From: Candidatus Cloacimonadota bacterium
GTDB lineage: Bacteria > Cloacimonadota > Cloacimonadia > Cloacimonadales > WRIO01
Reading direction: 5' to 3'
Length of the DNA stretch: 64,000 nt
NCBI GenBank assembly: GCA_009777575.1
Contig: WRLO01000008.1
Coordinates: 1 to 64,000, forward strand
Shown: positions 26,356 through 35,616 of the stretch, one piece after another
Position numbering within the stretch: the stretch's first letter is position 1
Layout: every line of letters begins with the position of its first letter
The notes under the pieces: model-generated
What the model saw: the letters and a program-made list of their open reading frames with translations, nothing else
What the model was told of the DNA's origin: nothing
Database searches by the model: none
Program-made: the position numbers and the translations under genes

Positions 26356-27307
26356 ACTTGGTTTTTTACTATTATTTATTTTATTATTTACCACACAAAT
26401 TAACCTTTTTGCAGAAATGACCAAGTATGCAGGAGAATTTTTTAAAATGGGCGCAGGGGTCAGAAATTTTTCTATGGGTAGAACCGGTCTAACAGATAGT
26501 AGTTCTCCAGCAGTAGCATATTGGAATTCTTCCCTATTGCTTATACAGGAAAACAGAACCTTTGAATTGATGCACTCAGAAGAATTTCACGGACTATTGA
26601 AATATGATACTATCTCAGGTTCTTTTGGAGAAAACCACAGGATAGGCTTTACTTTGGCAAGAATAGGCGTAAATGATGTGCCTTTGACTAGATTGCCTAA
26701 ACCAGAGGAGCCACCTGGAGATGATAACAAACCATATGCCTATAAACATGTAAACAATTCAGAATATATCCTATATCTTGGATTTGCGAGAAAATTAGGA
26801 AATATTCCTCTGGGAATTACTCCTAAACTTTTTTACAAGGATTTAGCCGGCACATCAGCGTTTGGATTTGGAGCAGATATAGGGACTCATTTACAAGCAA
26901 ATCAATATTTTACCTTTGGTGCAAGAGTTAGAGACATTATTCCGACACAAATATATTGGGATAATGGAACAACTGAGTATGTTTACCCTGGTTTAGACTT
27001 AGAAACACAATTTCATATATTCATGCCAGTCATTGACAAACCTTTGAATATTTATATAAATGGCGAAGTAAATTTTGAAGGCATGAATAGATCTGCTACA
27101 GTCAATGTAGGCGAGATAAGTCTTGACCCACATTTTGGAGCAGAATTGATATTACACCCAATGGTCAGCTTTTTTGCAGGATACGATATAGAAAATTTTA
27201 CAACAGGGATAGGAATTAGTTACAATCAGTTTTTATTGAATTATGCCTTTGAACAAAATTCTGGATTAGATAATTCACACAGATTTTCTATAGGTTATAG
27301 ATTTTAA
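26348..27307 (+). CDS. PorV/PorQ-like outer-membrane beta-barrel protein
   Basis: A 319-aa protein with a signal peptide (LLLFILLFTTQINLFAE) followed by KYAGEFFKMGAGVRNFSMG and TDSSSPAVAYWNSSLL, the conserved opening of the PorV/PorQ family of outer-membrane proteins. The rest is a series of amphipathic strands ending in an aromatic residue (FSIGYRF), as outer-membrane barrels do. PorV-type proteins are needed for handling cargo of the type 9 secretion system, which fits the FlgD/T9SS-like tail on the subtilase encoded at 31474. It overlaps the helicase gene by 8 bp and is 10 bp from guaB. Confidence 0.85.
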   Translation: MNKLGFLLLFILLFTTQINLFAEMTKYAGEFFKMGAGVRNFSMGRTGLTDSSSPAVAYWNSSLLLIQENRTFELMHSEEFHGLLKYDTISGSFGENHRIGFTLARIGVNDVPLTRLPKPEEPPGDDNKPYAYKHVNNSEYILYLGFARKLGNIPLGITPKLFYKDLAGTSAFGFGADIGTHLQANQYFTFGARVRDIIPTQIYWDNGTTEYVYPGLDLETQFHIFMPVIDKPLNIYINGEVNFEGMNRSATVNVGEISLDPHFGAELILHPMVSFFAGYDIENFTTGIGISYNQFLLNYAFEQNSGLDNSHRFSIGYRF

Positions 27308-27317
27308 AGGAGGTTTT

Positions 27318-28784
27318 ATGTATAGTAAAATAACTAAAAAAGGTTATACTTTTGATGATTTGTTTCTTGTTCCTTCAAAATCTGAGATATTGCCATCAGA
27401 TGTCAGCATCCAAACGAATCTTACTCAAAAAATCAAGTTGAATATTCCTATTTTGTCAGCAGCTATGGATACTGTAACAGAGGAATCTATGGCAATAGCA
27501 ATGGCTCGTGAAGGTGGAATTGGAATAATTCACAAAAATCTAAGCATTTCAGAGCAAGCAGAACAAGTTGCAAATGTAAAACGATATGAGTCTGGCGTTA
27601 TAAAAAATCCATATTTTTTGTGTCCAGATGAGACAATCGCCGAAGCAATCAGAAAAAAAGAATTTTACAATATTGGTGGTTTTCCAGTTGTAAAAGATAA
27701 AAAATTAGTTGGTATATTAACTAATAGGGATTTGCGATTTGAGACCAATTTGTCAAAAAAAGTATCTGATTTGATGACACCGAAAGATAAATTAATAACC
27801 GCAAAACCAGATATTGAAATAGAAGAAGCAAAAAAACTCTTACATGCTCATAGAATAGAAAAACTTTTATTGATAGATAACAAAGAAGAACTTGTGGGTA
27901 TGATCACCGTAAAAGATATATTAAAAAAAATATCATATCCCAATGCCGCTACAGACGAAATAGGAAGACTTTTAGTGGGAGCTGCAATCGGAGTTAGTGG
28001 AGATTATTTAGAAAGAGCAGCTGAGCTTGTTGTAAATGGAGTTGATTTGATTGTAATTGACACAGCCCATGGTCATCATATCAATATATTACAAGCTATC
28101 GAAAATATCAAGAAAAAATATGATATAGAAATCATTGCTGGCAATATTGCCACCGCTGAAGCCGCAAAAACCCTTATTAATGCAGGTGTTAATAGTATAA
28201 AAGTGGGTATTGGTCCGGGTTCAATTTGCACAACACGGATCGTTACAGGAGTAGGAGTTCCTCAACTCTCTGCGATCATGGATGTGGTGGAAATAGCTGA
28301 TAAAGCCGATATACCTGTTATAGCAGATGGAGGCATTAAATATTCTGGTGATATAGTTAAAGCAATAGCAGCTGGAGCTTCAACGGTAATGATGGGTAGC
28401 TTATTAGCTGGCACAGATGAAAGTCCGGGAGAATTTGTGCTTTACAATGGTCGAAGTTTTAAAGCATATCGCGGTATGGGTTCAATTGCAGCAATGAAAA
28501 AAGGCTCAGGTGATAGATATTTTCAAGAAAATACAGTCGAACACAATAAATTAGTCGCAGAAGGCATCGAAGGTATGGTGCCTTATATTGGCTCAGTAAA
28601 AGAGTATTTGTATCAATTACTCGGCGGTTTAAAATCCGGAATGGGCTATTGCGGAACTGCTGATATAGAAAGTTTAAGAAAAGAAGCGAAATTTATCGAA
28701 GTTACATCTGCTGGTTTAAAAGAAAGTCATCCTCATCATGTTCAGATAACTAAAGAGGCACCTAATTATCAAGCAGGAGGATAA
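27318..28784 (+). CDS. guaB: Inosine-5'-monophosphate dehydrogenase
   Basis: Oxidises IMP to XMP with NAD, the committed step of GMP synthesis. The 488-aa length is standard. Visible are [19 protein letters not shown], the two CBS modules (about 95-210, [14 protein letters not shown] and [14 protein letters not shown]), [11 protein letters not shown], the catalytic loop [18 protein letters not shown] with the active Cys, [31 protein letters not shown] and the mobile flap [10 protein letters not shown] with GDRYFQ. AGGAGG precedes the ATG. It ends a short run with the helicase and PorV-like genes. Confidence 0.98.
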   Translation: MYSKITKKGYTFDDLFLVPSKSEILPSDVSIQTNLTQKIKLNIPILSAAMDTVTEESMAIAMAREGGIGIIHKNLSISEQAEQVANVKRYESGVIKNPYFLCPDETIAEAIRKKEFYNIGGFPVVKDKKLVGILTNRDLRFETNLSKKVSDLMTPKDKLITAKPDIEIEEAKKLLHAHRIEKLLLIDNKEELVGMITVKDILKKISYPNAATDEIGRLLVGAAIGVSGDYLERAAELVVNGVDLIVIDTAHGHHINILQAIENIKKKYDIEIIAGNIATAEAAKTLINAGVNSIKVGIGPGSICTTRIVTGVGVPQLSAIMDVVEIADKADIPVIADGGIKYSGDIVKAIAAGASTVMMGSLLAGTDESPGEFVLYNGRSFKAYRGMGSIAAMKKGSGDRYFQENTVEHNKLVAEGIEGMVPYIGSVKEYLYQLLGGLKSGMGYCGTADIESLRKEAKFIEVTSAGLKESHPHHVQITKEAPNYQAGG

Positions 28785-28789
28785 TAATT

Positions 28790-28996
28790 TTAAATTACAA
28801 ATTACAAATTACAAATATCATGAAGACGCAGATTACGCTGATTTTCACAGATTTTTTTTGGATTTTGATTATTGAATTGACATTCTCCATTTTCCATTTT
28901 TAATATTAAAAGTTGTTGACATGAACAAGGTGTAAAATAGAATGTCGTAAAAATAAGAAAATTATTCAAATATGTGGACATAATGGAGGACAAAAA
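28790..28996 (+). promoter_or_regulatory. Promoter-leader cassette, copy 2, upstream of lipoprotein gene
   Basis: Begins with AAATTACAAATTAC repeats, as at 8218. The promoter is TTGACA at 28916-28921, a 16-bp spacer and TAGAAT at 28938-28943, followed by a 5' leader of about 45 bp and GGAGG at 28984. The segment matches the copies at 8202-8404 and 30470-30595. Confidence 0.75.
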
Positions 28997-29848
28997 TTGT
29001 TTTGGACTCTAAAAATTAGTAAAACAAAGACAATCGCAGTGATAGCTCTTGTGATTGTTGTTTTGATGGCAGCTATGAGTTGTACTGAAAGTAATCCTTT
29101 CAGTTTACCAAAAAATCCTAATCCCGTGACGGGAAATCTCGTGATTGGAGAGATTGGATTCATATTGAATCAAGGAGAAAACCTTGATGATTTACTTTTA
29201 TCCTATTCAGATTTTGAATTTCGATTTATCGCAAATGATTTAAATGAAAACTGGTATGAATTTGCATTCAACTATAATCAGAAAGATGGAACAGAACTTG
29301 ATGAAATGCTTCAAAGAGACCCAAGGGTTGATAGTATAGAAGATTCTCATTTATTACCCGGCTGGATACGGGGTGAGCTATTGGCAGGGTTTAATCGTCA
29401 CAGCTCAGATGAGCTAAATGAATTTCTAAGATTGTTTTCTGATTATGAATTCAGAATAATATCTCATGCTGAAACGACAAATCATTTTCGCTTTTCGTTC
29501 AATCCAGACTTGATAAATGAATATGAAATTCTCGATATGGTAAGAAAACATCCATTAGTTTGGAGAGCTGAGTTCAATGGACCATGGCGATATTGGATGT
29601 CTGGGGTATTGCTGGTTCTAATAGAAAAACATTTTATAGATGAAGTAACGATCTTTTATAAAAAACATGGTGTCGATATTAGATTTATGATAGAGAACGA
29701 TCCTATGCCGAGACCTTTTATGTTAGCCTTTTTTGATTACAATCAAATAGACGAATTCAAACTGCTAGATATATTCAACAAAGATAATAAAGTCTACTTG
29801 GCTGTATTCAACGAATTTCTTCAAACATTAGACGAAGGCGGTAAATAA
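28997..29848 (+). CDS. Lipoprotein with three subtilase-prodomain-like repeats (A)
   Basis: A 283-aa lipoprotein starting at TTG (homologous genes have ATG here; GGAGG lies 9 bp before). Signal: SKTKTIAVIALVIVVLMAA then MSCTES lipobox, nearly the same as the next protein. The mature part is three repeats of about 68 aa: GEIGFILNQGENLDDLL..., GELLAGFNRHSSDELNEFL... and GVLLVLIEKHFIDEVTIF..., each a strand, a helix, F/R-F/I-R-F/I strand and a closing pair ending D/N-x-V-x-x-A/I. This pattern resembles the beta-alpha-beta prodomain (I9-like) fused to many subtilases, and the third gene in the row is a subtilase. An inhibitor or folding-helper role is inferred. Confidence 0.7.
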   Translation: MFWTLKISKTKTIAVIALVIVVLMAAMSCTESNPFSLPKNPNPVTGNLVIGEIGFILNQGENLDDLLLSYSDFEFRFIANDLNENWYEFAFNYNQKDGTELDEMLQRDPRVDSIEDSHLLPGWIRGELLAGFNRHSSDELNEFLRLFSDYEFRIISHAETTNHFRFSFNPDLINEYEILDMVRKHPLVWRAEFNGPWRYWMSGVLLVLIEKHFIDEVTIFYKKHGVDIRFMIENDPMPRPFMLAFFDYNQIDEFKLLDIFNKDNKVYLAVFNEFLQTLDEGGK

Positions 29849-29888
29849 TGAAAAAGCTATGTTATTTTTTTGTATTGCTACTTTGTTT

Positions 29889-30180
29889 ATAAGGGGATTG
29901 CTTCTTGAGGATAATAATAAGAGACATCGCAACGACTGGATGGGGGGTAGTGACACGGAGATTGCTTCGTGAGGATAGCAAGAAGTGACCTCGCAACGAC
30001 GGGATGGGGGGTAGTGACACGGAGATTGCTTCGTGAGGATAGCAAGAAGTGACCTCGCAACGACGGGATGAGGGGTAGTGACACGGAGATTGCTTCGTGA
30101 GGATAGCAAGAAGTGACCTCGCAACGACGGGATGGGGGGTAGTGACACGGAGAAGATTCCTCGCTACGCTCGGACCGACA
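29889..30180. repeat. Tandem repeat array, ~61-bp unit
   Basis: At least four units containing GATTGCTTCGTGAGGATAGC, AAGAAGTGACCTCGCAACGA and CGGGATGGGGGGTAGTGACA follow one another; the first and last are diverged. The core (GATTGCTTCG ... CGCAACGAC) is of the dispersed REP type seen in many bacterial genomes. It lies between the two lipoprotein genes. Apparent frames across it are artefacts of the repeat. Confidence 0.85.
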
Positions 30181-30239
30181 ATGTATAGCAAGAAGAGACA
30201 TCGCAAAGACAGAAATTTCATAATAGAATAAAGGACGAG

Positions 30240-30448
30240 AAGTCGTTTGCGTAGAGATTTTAGCTCCGTAGAAAGAAATATAAACACCATGTTGCATTTT
30301 TCAGGGATGCTACAAAACGTGCCAATAGCTTGGTTGTATCCCTACGGGATGCGGTTTTGTGTTTATACATCATTTTCTACCGAGCTTCACATACCTAAGA
30401 GGCTTATGTAAGGTAAAATTTTATTGATACACTTTTCGGACTGCGGTC
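30240..30448. repeat. Interspersed repeat family A, copy 3
   Basis: Matches 8973-9180: GTCGTTTGCGTAGAGAT, TTAGCTCCGTAGAAAGAAAT, CGTGCCAATAGCT, TCCCTACGGGAT, ACATCATTTTCTACCGAGCT and CTTTTCGGACTGCGG. The hairpin arm ACCTTCGGCATGTG of the other copies is changed here to ACCTAAGAGGCTTATG. Confidence 0.8.
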
Positions 30449-30469
30449 AAAGCGGAATAAAGAACGAGT

Positions 30470-30595
30470 ATATTAAGTAAAAAATAAAATTCCTATTTGA
30501 AAATTAAAAACTTGTTGACATGAACAAGGTGTAAAATAAAATGTCGCAAAAGTAAATAATTTATCCCATAAGTGGATATAATGGAGGAAAAGAAA
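30470..30595 (+). promoter_or_regulatory. Promoter-leader cassette, copy 3
   Basis: TTGACA at 30515-30520, a 16-bp spacer and TAAAAT at 30537-30542; then GTGGATATAATGGAGG, like the GTGGACATAATGGAGG of copy 2. The AAATTAC repeats of the other copies are missing here. Confidence 0.75.
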
Positions 30596-31477
30596 ATGTT
30601 TAGGACACTAAAAATTAGTAAAACAAAGACTATCGCAGTGATAACTCTTGTGATTGTTGTTTTGATGGTAGCTATGAGCTGTATAAGCAATCCGACAAAC
30701 CAGCATGCTGATGGTGATTGGGCGAAAGGTGAACTTATAATAAGACTAAAAGATGAAATCAGAGATGAAGATTTTGATTCTTTCGTGTTTTCTTACAAGA
30801 TATATGATTTATCGAAAATAGAATTCTTAGACGAACAAAAAAACGAATTTCATTTTTCTTTCAATCTCTCAAAGATAGGTATTCATGAATTTATTGAAAT
30901 ACTGAAAAATGATATTAGAGTGATTAATGCAGTACAGACACCTTTTCAAACCGATCTGATTTATGGATTGTTATTAAAACTCCATGACTCTGTTAATGAA
31001 AACTTTTTAATTAAATTTATGTTTTGGTTTCAAGATCTCGAGTTGGAGATTAGAGCAATCCATGAGCCTTCTAACGAAATTTTGTTTTTATTCAATTGTC
31101 ATATAGATCTACTTATAGACAAATATATGGAAATTTGTAATCTCTCTGATGTTAAATATGCTAACATTGTTATAATTGGAGAGTTATTAGTTACCTTGAA
31201 TGATTTTCTTCAAGGTAGGGAGTTAGATGAGTTTATTCACCTATATATGAAATATGAACCAATAATAAGATATAGCCATGTACCAACACATCTCATATCA
31301 TTTTATTTTAATCGGTTATTAGTTGATGATTTTACACTTAGGGAGTTATTATTGGTTGATTCTAATGTAAATAGAGTTTCATTTAATTTTACACATATTA
31401 TTTTTCCTTATGTATACTTAGAGAAGCAAGTGAAATATATAGAAAAAAATGATTTTAGTGAGGAGGGTGATAAATGA
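30596..31477 (+). CDS. Lipoprotein with three subtilase-prodomain-like repeats (B)
   Basis: A 293-aa lipoprotein from ATG 30596 (GGAGG 8 bp before; a frame from 30572 is longer but lacks a site). The first 37 residues are almost the same as in the lipoprotein at 28997, including MSC at the lipobox, while the mature part is strongly diverged. Three ~70-aa repeats are visible: GELIIRLKDEIRDEDFDSFV..., GLLLKLHDSVNENFLIKFMF... and GELLVTLNDFLQGRELDEFI.... GELIIRLKDE in particular reads like the first strand of a subtilase prodomain. The stop overlaps the subtilase start by 4 bp, so the two are made together, which supports an inhibitor or chaperone role for the protease. Confidence 0.72.
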   Translation: MFRTLKISKTKTIAVITLVIVVLMVAMSCISNPTNQHADGDWAKGELIIRLKDEIRDEDFDSFVFSYKIYDLSKIEFLDEQKNEFHFSFNLSKIGIHEFIEILKNDIRVINAVQTPFQTDLIYGLLLKLHDSVNENFLIKFMFWFQDLELEIRAIHEPSNEILFLFNCHIDLLIDKYMEICNLSDVKYANIVIIGELLVTLNDFLQGRELDEFIHLYMKYEPIIRYSHVPTHLISFYFNRLLVDDFTLRELLLVDSNVNRVSFNFTHIIFPYVYLEKQVKYIEKNDFSEEGDK

Positions 31478-34400
31478 GAAAGATTAAGTTTATATTTTGT
31501 CTTTTGATATTAATTTTATCTACCATTGGAGTTCAAGGTGAAGAACTTAACGATTTTTGGGCTGGTAGAATAACAGTCTGTTTTAGTTTAGATTTGGTAG
31601 GAAATTCGAGAGGAGAAATAAATATCAATATAGTAGATGGTGTAGTTCAAACTCCTTTTGAATGGTTTAATGAACTGGCGTTTGAATATCAAATCACTAA
31701 TCTTGAACGAAAATATTGGGTAAAAGATCAAGAATGGAATCTTAATGGTCAATATCCTATGAACATTTTTCGACTCGAAACAAGTCAACATAACAGAACA
31801 AATGAGATAGTAAGTAACTTAATTTTGAACAGTAATGTATTGTTTGCAGAGCTTGAACCAATATACAGAACAGCCTATGTTCCGAATGACCCAGGTATTA
31901 TACATCAATGGTATCTGGATAAACTGCGAGTTTTTTATGCATGGGACATAGTGAAAGGATCTCCTGAAATTATCATAGGTATAGTGGATACAGGCATAAA
32001 ATGGAACCATCCAGATTTGAAAGATAGTATGTGGATAAATGAGGCAGAATTACCAGGCATCACTATCAATTGGGATATAGGGAGCATCAATGGTGGTGAC
32101 GGAATAGACAATGATGGTAACGGAAAAGTCGATGATGTTATGGGTTGGGATTTTCAGTTTACATCAACTGGTGGTGAAAGTAACAATCCCTATCAAGCCG
32201 GTTTGGGGCAAGCTCATGGGACAATGGTAGCAGGTGCTTCAGCCGCTGTAGGCAATAATAATGTAGGATTGGCTGGAATAGCATTCAATACAAGGATAAT
32301 AGCAACAAAACATACACCATTTAATGACCCAGCAACATCTATTAATGATGGATTAAAAGGGATTACTTATATGGCAGATACAGGTGTTCACATCATTAAT
32401 TGCTCATGGGGTGGAATTGGTCAAGGAAATGAAAGTAATGTTGTCGTTTCTTATGCCAAAGCACAAGGATCACTTGTAGTAGCGGCAGTAGGAAATAGTA
32501 ATAAAAATATTACAAATGGACCTATTTTTCCAGCTTGTACTGAAGATGCTATTGCTGTAGCAGCTGTAGATCAACAAGATCAAAGATCTCTTTGGGGATT
32601 TTATTCAGGTTCAAATTATGGTTCAAATATAAATATTTCTGCTCCTGGGAGTGTAATATATTCTACATTTTTTAATAGTACAGAAAATTATGATTATGTT
32701 TGGGGTAACGGGACATCTATGTCATCACCTATAGTAGCAGGAGTTGCTGCATTGATAAAGTCTATGAAACCAGAGATGACTGTAGATGAATTGCGTCATC
32801 ATTTACTCACAAGTGCTGTTCCATTAAATCATCACACAGGATTATTAGGAACAGGAAGAGTCGATGCCTATAATGCTGTCTTGAGTGTGATTACCACAGA
32901 AATAATATCAGATACCATTATAACTAATCCTATTGATTTATTGAACAAACATTTTGTTGTTCGCAACGGAGCCAAATTAACCATCATCGGTATCCCCATA
33001 AGCAACCCATCTTTTGATATATCTGGCACTGGCTCCGAAGTCATCATCACCTCCAGCAATTTTCCAGAAAACCGAATCAGGAATGTCATAATCTCAGAAA
33101 GAGGTAGTTTCAGGATGAATTCGAGCACTCTTAGTATAGAAAATGGTAGTATAGATTTCACATATCCAGTTAGTAATTTTGCCTTGCTAAACAATAGCGT
33201 GTTAAATGTGTATAATAGCACAATAAATGTCAGCAATCGAGCTAGGTTTATTGTTTTATCAAGGTCAAAATTAAATCTATATGATGATAGTAAAATCAAT
33301 TTAGTAGATCGAGCGTGGTTAAGTGTTCAATCTGGCGATTTTCTTTTAAGTGGAAGCACATTGGAGCTAAGTGATAAATCAATAGCAAGATTTCAAAGCG
33401 ACAGTTTGTTTGAAAGCCAGTTTGATAGTAAAATTATCGGTAATACTGCCGGTGTCTGGGGTGACCCTTATAATGTAGGTGGTCCTGCGCCTGGAAACAA
33501 TTTTGGTGATCGAATAGAGATATCCAGTAGTCGAATAAATTTCCAGCACGAAGTAGAAATAAGCTCTGGTTCTGGTGAAATATGGGATGGTATATTCTTT
33601 ATTGATACTCATAACACATTTACCCCCGTGAACACTGGCGAACGGACTTTACGAGGCAATATAAGCGGTATAAGATATATAGGCTTGTTTAATTCAGATC
33701 TAACCTTTCGAGATAGCAAAATACAAGGTATTGATAATCTATATTCGACGAATAATTCAGTTTTACGGCTCTTAGGGACATTTGAATATATCGAAAATGC
33801 AAGGGGTATCTATTTAGAGTCGCAAAATTTGTTTGCTGCACAAAATATGCTGATCAAGGACACAGCATATTCATCTGGTTTAAATATTCGTTATTCGCCA
33901 AATAATAACAACATAATCTTAAATTCAAATATTCATAATAATGCAATAGATGGCATCAATGTGTATGAAAGTCGCATTCTGATGATTCACTCTGAAGTAA
34001 GGAATAATGGTCGTGATGGTATCAATATCACGGGGTCATTGAATAGTATCATTCGCGGAGATACGCATATTCATAACAATAATAGAGCTGATGTATATGC
34101 TAATAAAGACTATTTTCCTATTTTTCAAATACAAGCAGGAAGTCCTCTCGTTAGTGATGAATACCCAGCTCCAGATATTATCACTGATTATTTTCTATAT
34201 GCTTATGGACCTCAACGGCTCGTTAATCAAACACCTATAAACCCTCCCATCGATCTATTATTTCTACGAGTAAATGTAAACATGCCGGAGAAGTTTTTCC
34301 CTTGTATCGATAGTTTCCAGATAAATCATCCTATTCGTGGCGGTGAAAATGACCTGTTTTTGACAGCAATTGAATTAATGATAGAAAATAAATATCAAGA

Positions 34401-35133
34401 AGCATTTGATTTAATAAAGATCATCGTGCTTGAATACCCAGAATCATATTATGCAAAACAGGCTGTGACCTATTTGCCAGCATTACATCAAGAACTTGGT
34501 GGTAGCGTAGAAGAAATAATTTTATTTTTAGAAAGAGAGATAAGGCATGAAAAATTATTAGCTGTAGCTTTAGAAACAAGGGCTATGACAAGATTGTTTA
34601 ACAATGATTTTCATGATTCAATATATCTGTTTCATGAAATATTAAATAAACCGCCGAGTCGAGAAAAAGAACTACTAGCAGAATTAAATCAAGCCTATAG
34701 CTATTTTCAACTAGTATCCCAAGGTGCTAACGAGCTTCCCGAAATATCGCTCAGAAAACCAAGAACGCGCGAAGAATTCGAAAAAATATATCATGAAATA
34801 GTAACAGAAATCCAATCTTTTCCAAAGGAAGAAAATAGAGAGATTGCTGAAGAGATTTACGAATTTACATCCACGAATTTTCCCAATCCTTTCAATCCAG
34901 AAACAACAATAAATTTTTCGTTACCAGAGCCTAGTAATGTTCAGATAGATGTATTCAATGTCAGAGGGCAGAGAGTCCTTGTATTATTGAATGACAACCT
35001 AAATCGTGGTCATCATAGCGTTGTCTGGAATGGTTTCGATGGTAACGGAAGAGCAGTAGGATCTGGATTGTATTTTTATCGAATACAGACAGAAAGCCAG
35101 AGTATTGTTAAACGGATGGTGTTGTTGAAGTAG
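31474..35133 (+). CDS. Secreted subtilase (S8) with beta-helix region and FlgD/T9SS-like tail
   Basis: A 1219-aa exported serine protease. Domains in order: signal peptide (1-22, FIFCLLILILSTIGVQG); prodomain-like region (about 26-130); catalytic domain with Asp172 (IGIVDTGIKWNHPDL), His248 (QAHGTMVAGA) and Ser415 (GNGTSMSSPIVAG), plus a DGIDNDGNGKVDD calcium-like insert; a right-handed beta-helix-like stretch (about 490-890; many INVSNRARF, NNSVLNVYNS repeats); a helical TPR-like part (about 955-1090); and a C-terminal FlgD-like sorting domain (TNFPNPFNPETTINFSLPE, then GLYFYRI and VKRMVLLK). The catalytic set is complete. Made in step with the lipoprotein gene upstream (4-bp overlap). It is likely carried across the outer membrane and either released or anchored. 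Confidence 0.93.
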   Translation: MRKIKFIFCLLILILSTIGVQGEELNDFWAGRITVCFSLDLVGNSRGEININIVDGVVQTPFEWFNELAFEYQITNLERKYWVKDQEWNLNGQYPMNIFRLETSQHNRTNEIVSNLILNSNVLFAELEPIYRTAYVPNDPGIIHQWYLDKLRVFYAWDIVKGSPEIIIGIVDTGIKWNHPDLKDSMWINEAELPGITINWDIGSINGGDGIDNDGNGKVDDVMGWDFQFTSTGGESNNPYQAGLGQAHGTMVAGASAAVGNNNVGLAGIAFNTRIIATKHTPFNDPATSINDGLKGITYMADTGVHIINCSWGGIGQGNESNVVVSYAKAQGSLVVAAVGNSNKNITNGPIFPACTEDAIAVAAVDQQDQRSLWGFYSGSNYGSNINISAPGSVIYSTFFNSTENYDYVWGNGTSMSSPIVAGVAALIKSMKPEMTVDELRHHLLTSAVPLNHHTGLLGTGRVDAYNAVLSVITTEIISDTIITNPIDLLNKHFVVRNGAKLTIIGIPISNPSFDISGTGSEVIITSSNFPENRIRNVIISERGSFRMNSSTLSIENGSIDFTYPVSNFALLNNSVLNVYNSTINVSNRARFIVLSRSKLNLYDDSKINLVDRAWLSVQSGDFLLSGSTLELSDKSIARFQSDSLFESQFDSKIIGNTAGVWGDPYNVGGPAPGNNFGDRIEISSSRINFQHEVEISSGSGEIWDGIFFIDTHNTFTPVNTGERTLRGNISGIRYIGLFNSDLTFRDSKIQGIDNLYSTNNSVLRLLGTFEYIENARGIYLESQNLFAAQNMLIKDTAYSSGLNIRYSPNNNNIILNSNIHNNAIDGINVYESRILMIHSEVRNNGRDGINITGSLNSIIRGDTHIHNNNRADVYANKDYFPIFQIQAGSPLVSDEYPAPDIITDYFLYAYGPQRLVNQTPINPPIDLLFLRVNVNMPEKFFPCIDSFQINHPIRGGENDLFLTAIELMIENKYQEAFDLIKIIVLEYPESYYAKQAVTYLPALHQELGGSVEEIILFLEREIRHEKLLAVALETRAMTRLFNNDFHDSIYLFHEILNKPPSREKELLAELNQAYSYFQLVSQGANELPEISLRKPRTREEFEKIYHEIVTEIQSFPKEENREIAEEIYEFTSTNFPNPFNPETTINFSLPEPSNVQIDVFNVRGQRVLVLLNDNLNRGHHSVVWNGFDGNGRAVGSGLYFYRIQTESQSIVKRMVLLK

Positions 35134-35268
35134 GATATTACTGTTTGAGAGATTGCTTCGGTGATGGTTCACAAGAGCTTGCACGCAGAATTACGATCTG
35201 CCGTTTGCAAGACATTAATTATTAGGGGGGGGGATTTTGAAGTTATAAACGAGGAAACCATGTAAAAT
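35134..35268. other. Intergenic stretch with G9 tract
   Basis: Between the subtilase and arsC-like genes, which converge. It holds a fragment of the GATTGCTTCGG repeat and a run of nine G at 35225-35233, odd in such AT-rich DNA. No clear terminator hairpin was found. Confidence 0.4.
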
Positions 35269-35601
35269 CTAATCCTTTGTCACAAATCTATCTATTCCAT
35301 CAACTCCTAGTAAAACCTTTTTATTGTGTCTAATAATAGGTGATTTCAATATTAATGGATAGTCTAAAACAGTTTGTATTTTATCATGGATGATATATTT
35401 AAAGTTTTTTGTTATATATTCTTTTGACAGACTATCAATTATTTCATCTATCGTATAAAATTGTAGAACATTGTTCAATTCGCCTTTACTCAAACCTTTT
35501 ATACTTAAATCTATAAAATGAAAATCAATTCTTCTTTCTTTTAAAAACCTCAAGGCTTTTTGAGTCTCTTTACATTTTTTTGTACCGAATATTTGGATCA
35601 T
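35269..35601 (-). CDS. ArsC/Spx-family protein
   Basis: A 110-aa thioredoxin-fold protein of the arsenate reductase/Spx family. QIFGTKKCKETQKALRFLKE near the start matches the family signature, with Cys10 as the likely active residue but no second cysteine at +3, as in one-cysteine ArsC-like proteins; FHFIDLSIKGLSKGEL and the end LKSPIIRHNKKVLLGVD (cis-Pro and substrate region) also fit. It could reduce arsenate or another thiol target, or be a regulator; the sequence does not settle this. It lies 15 bp after arcA and is read with it. Confidence 0.85.
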   Translation of the reverse strand: MIQIFGTKKCKETQKALRFLKERRIDFHFIDLSIKGLSKGELNNVLQFYTIDEIIDSLSKEYITKNFKYIIHDKIQTVLDYPLILKSPIIRHNKKVLLGVDGIDRFVTKD

Positions 35602-35616
35602 ATCTAATAATCTATT

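Noticed and set aside
29828-30297. Three overlapping minus-strand frames rich in Pro, Arg and Ser
   Set aside because: They run through the ~61-bp tandem repeat; the protein is only the translated unit, with no start site or family.
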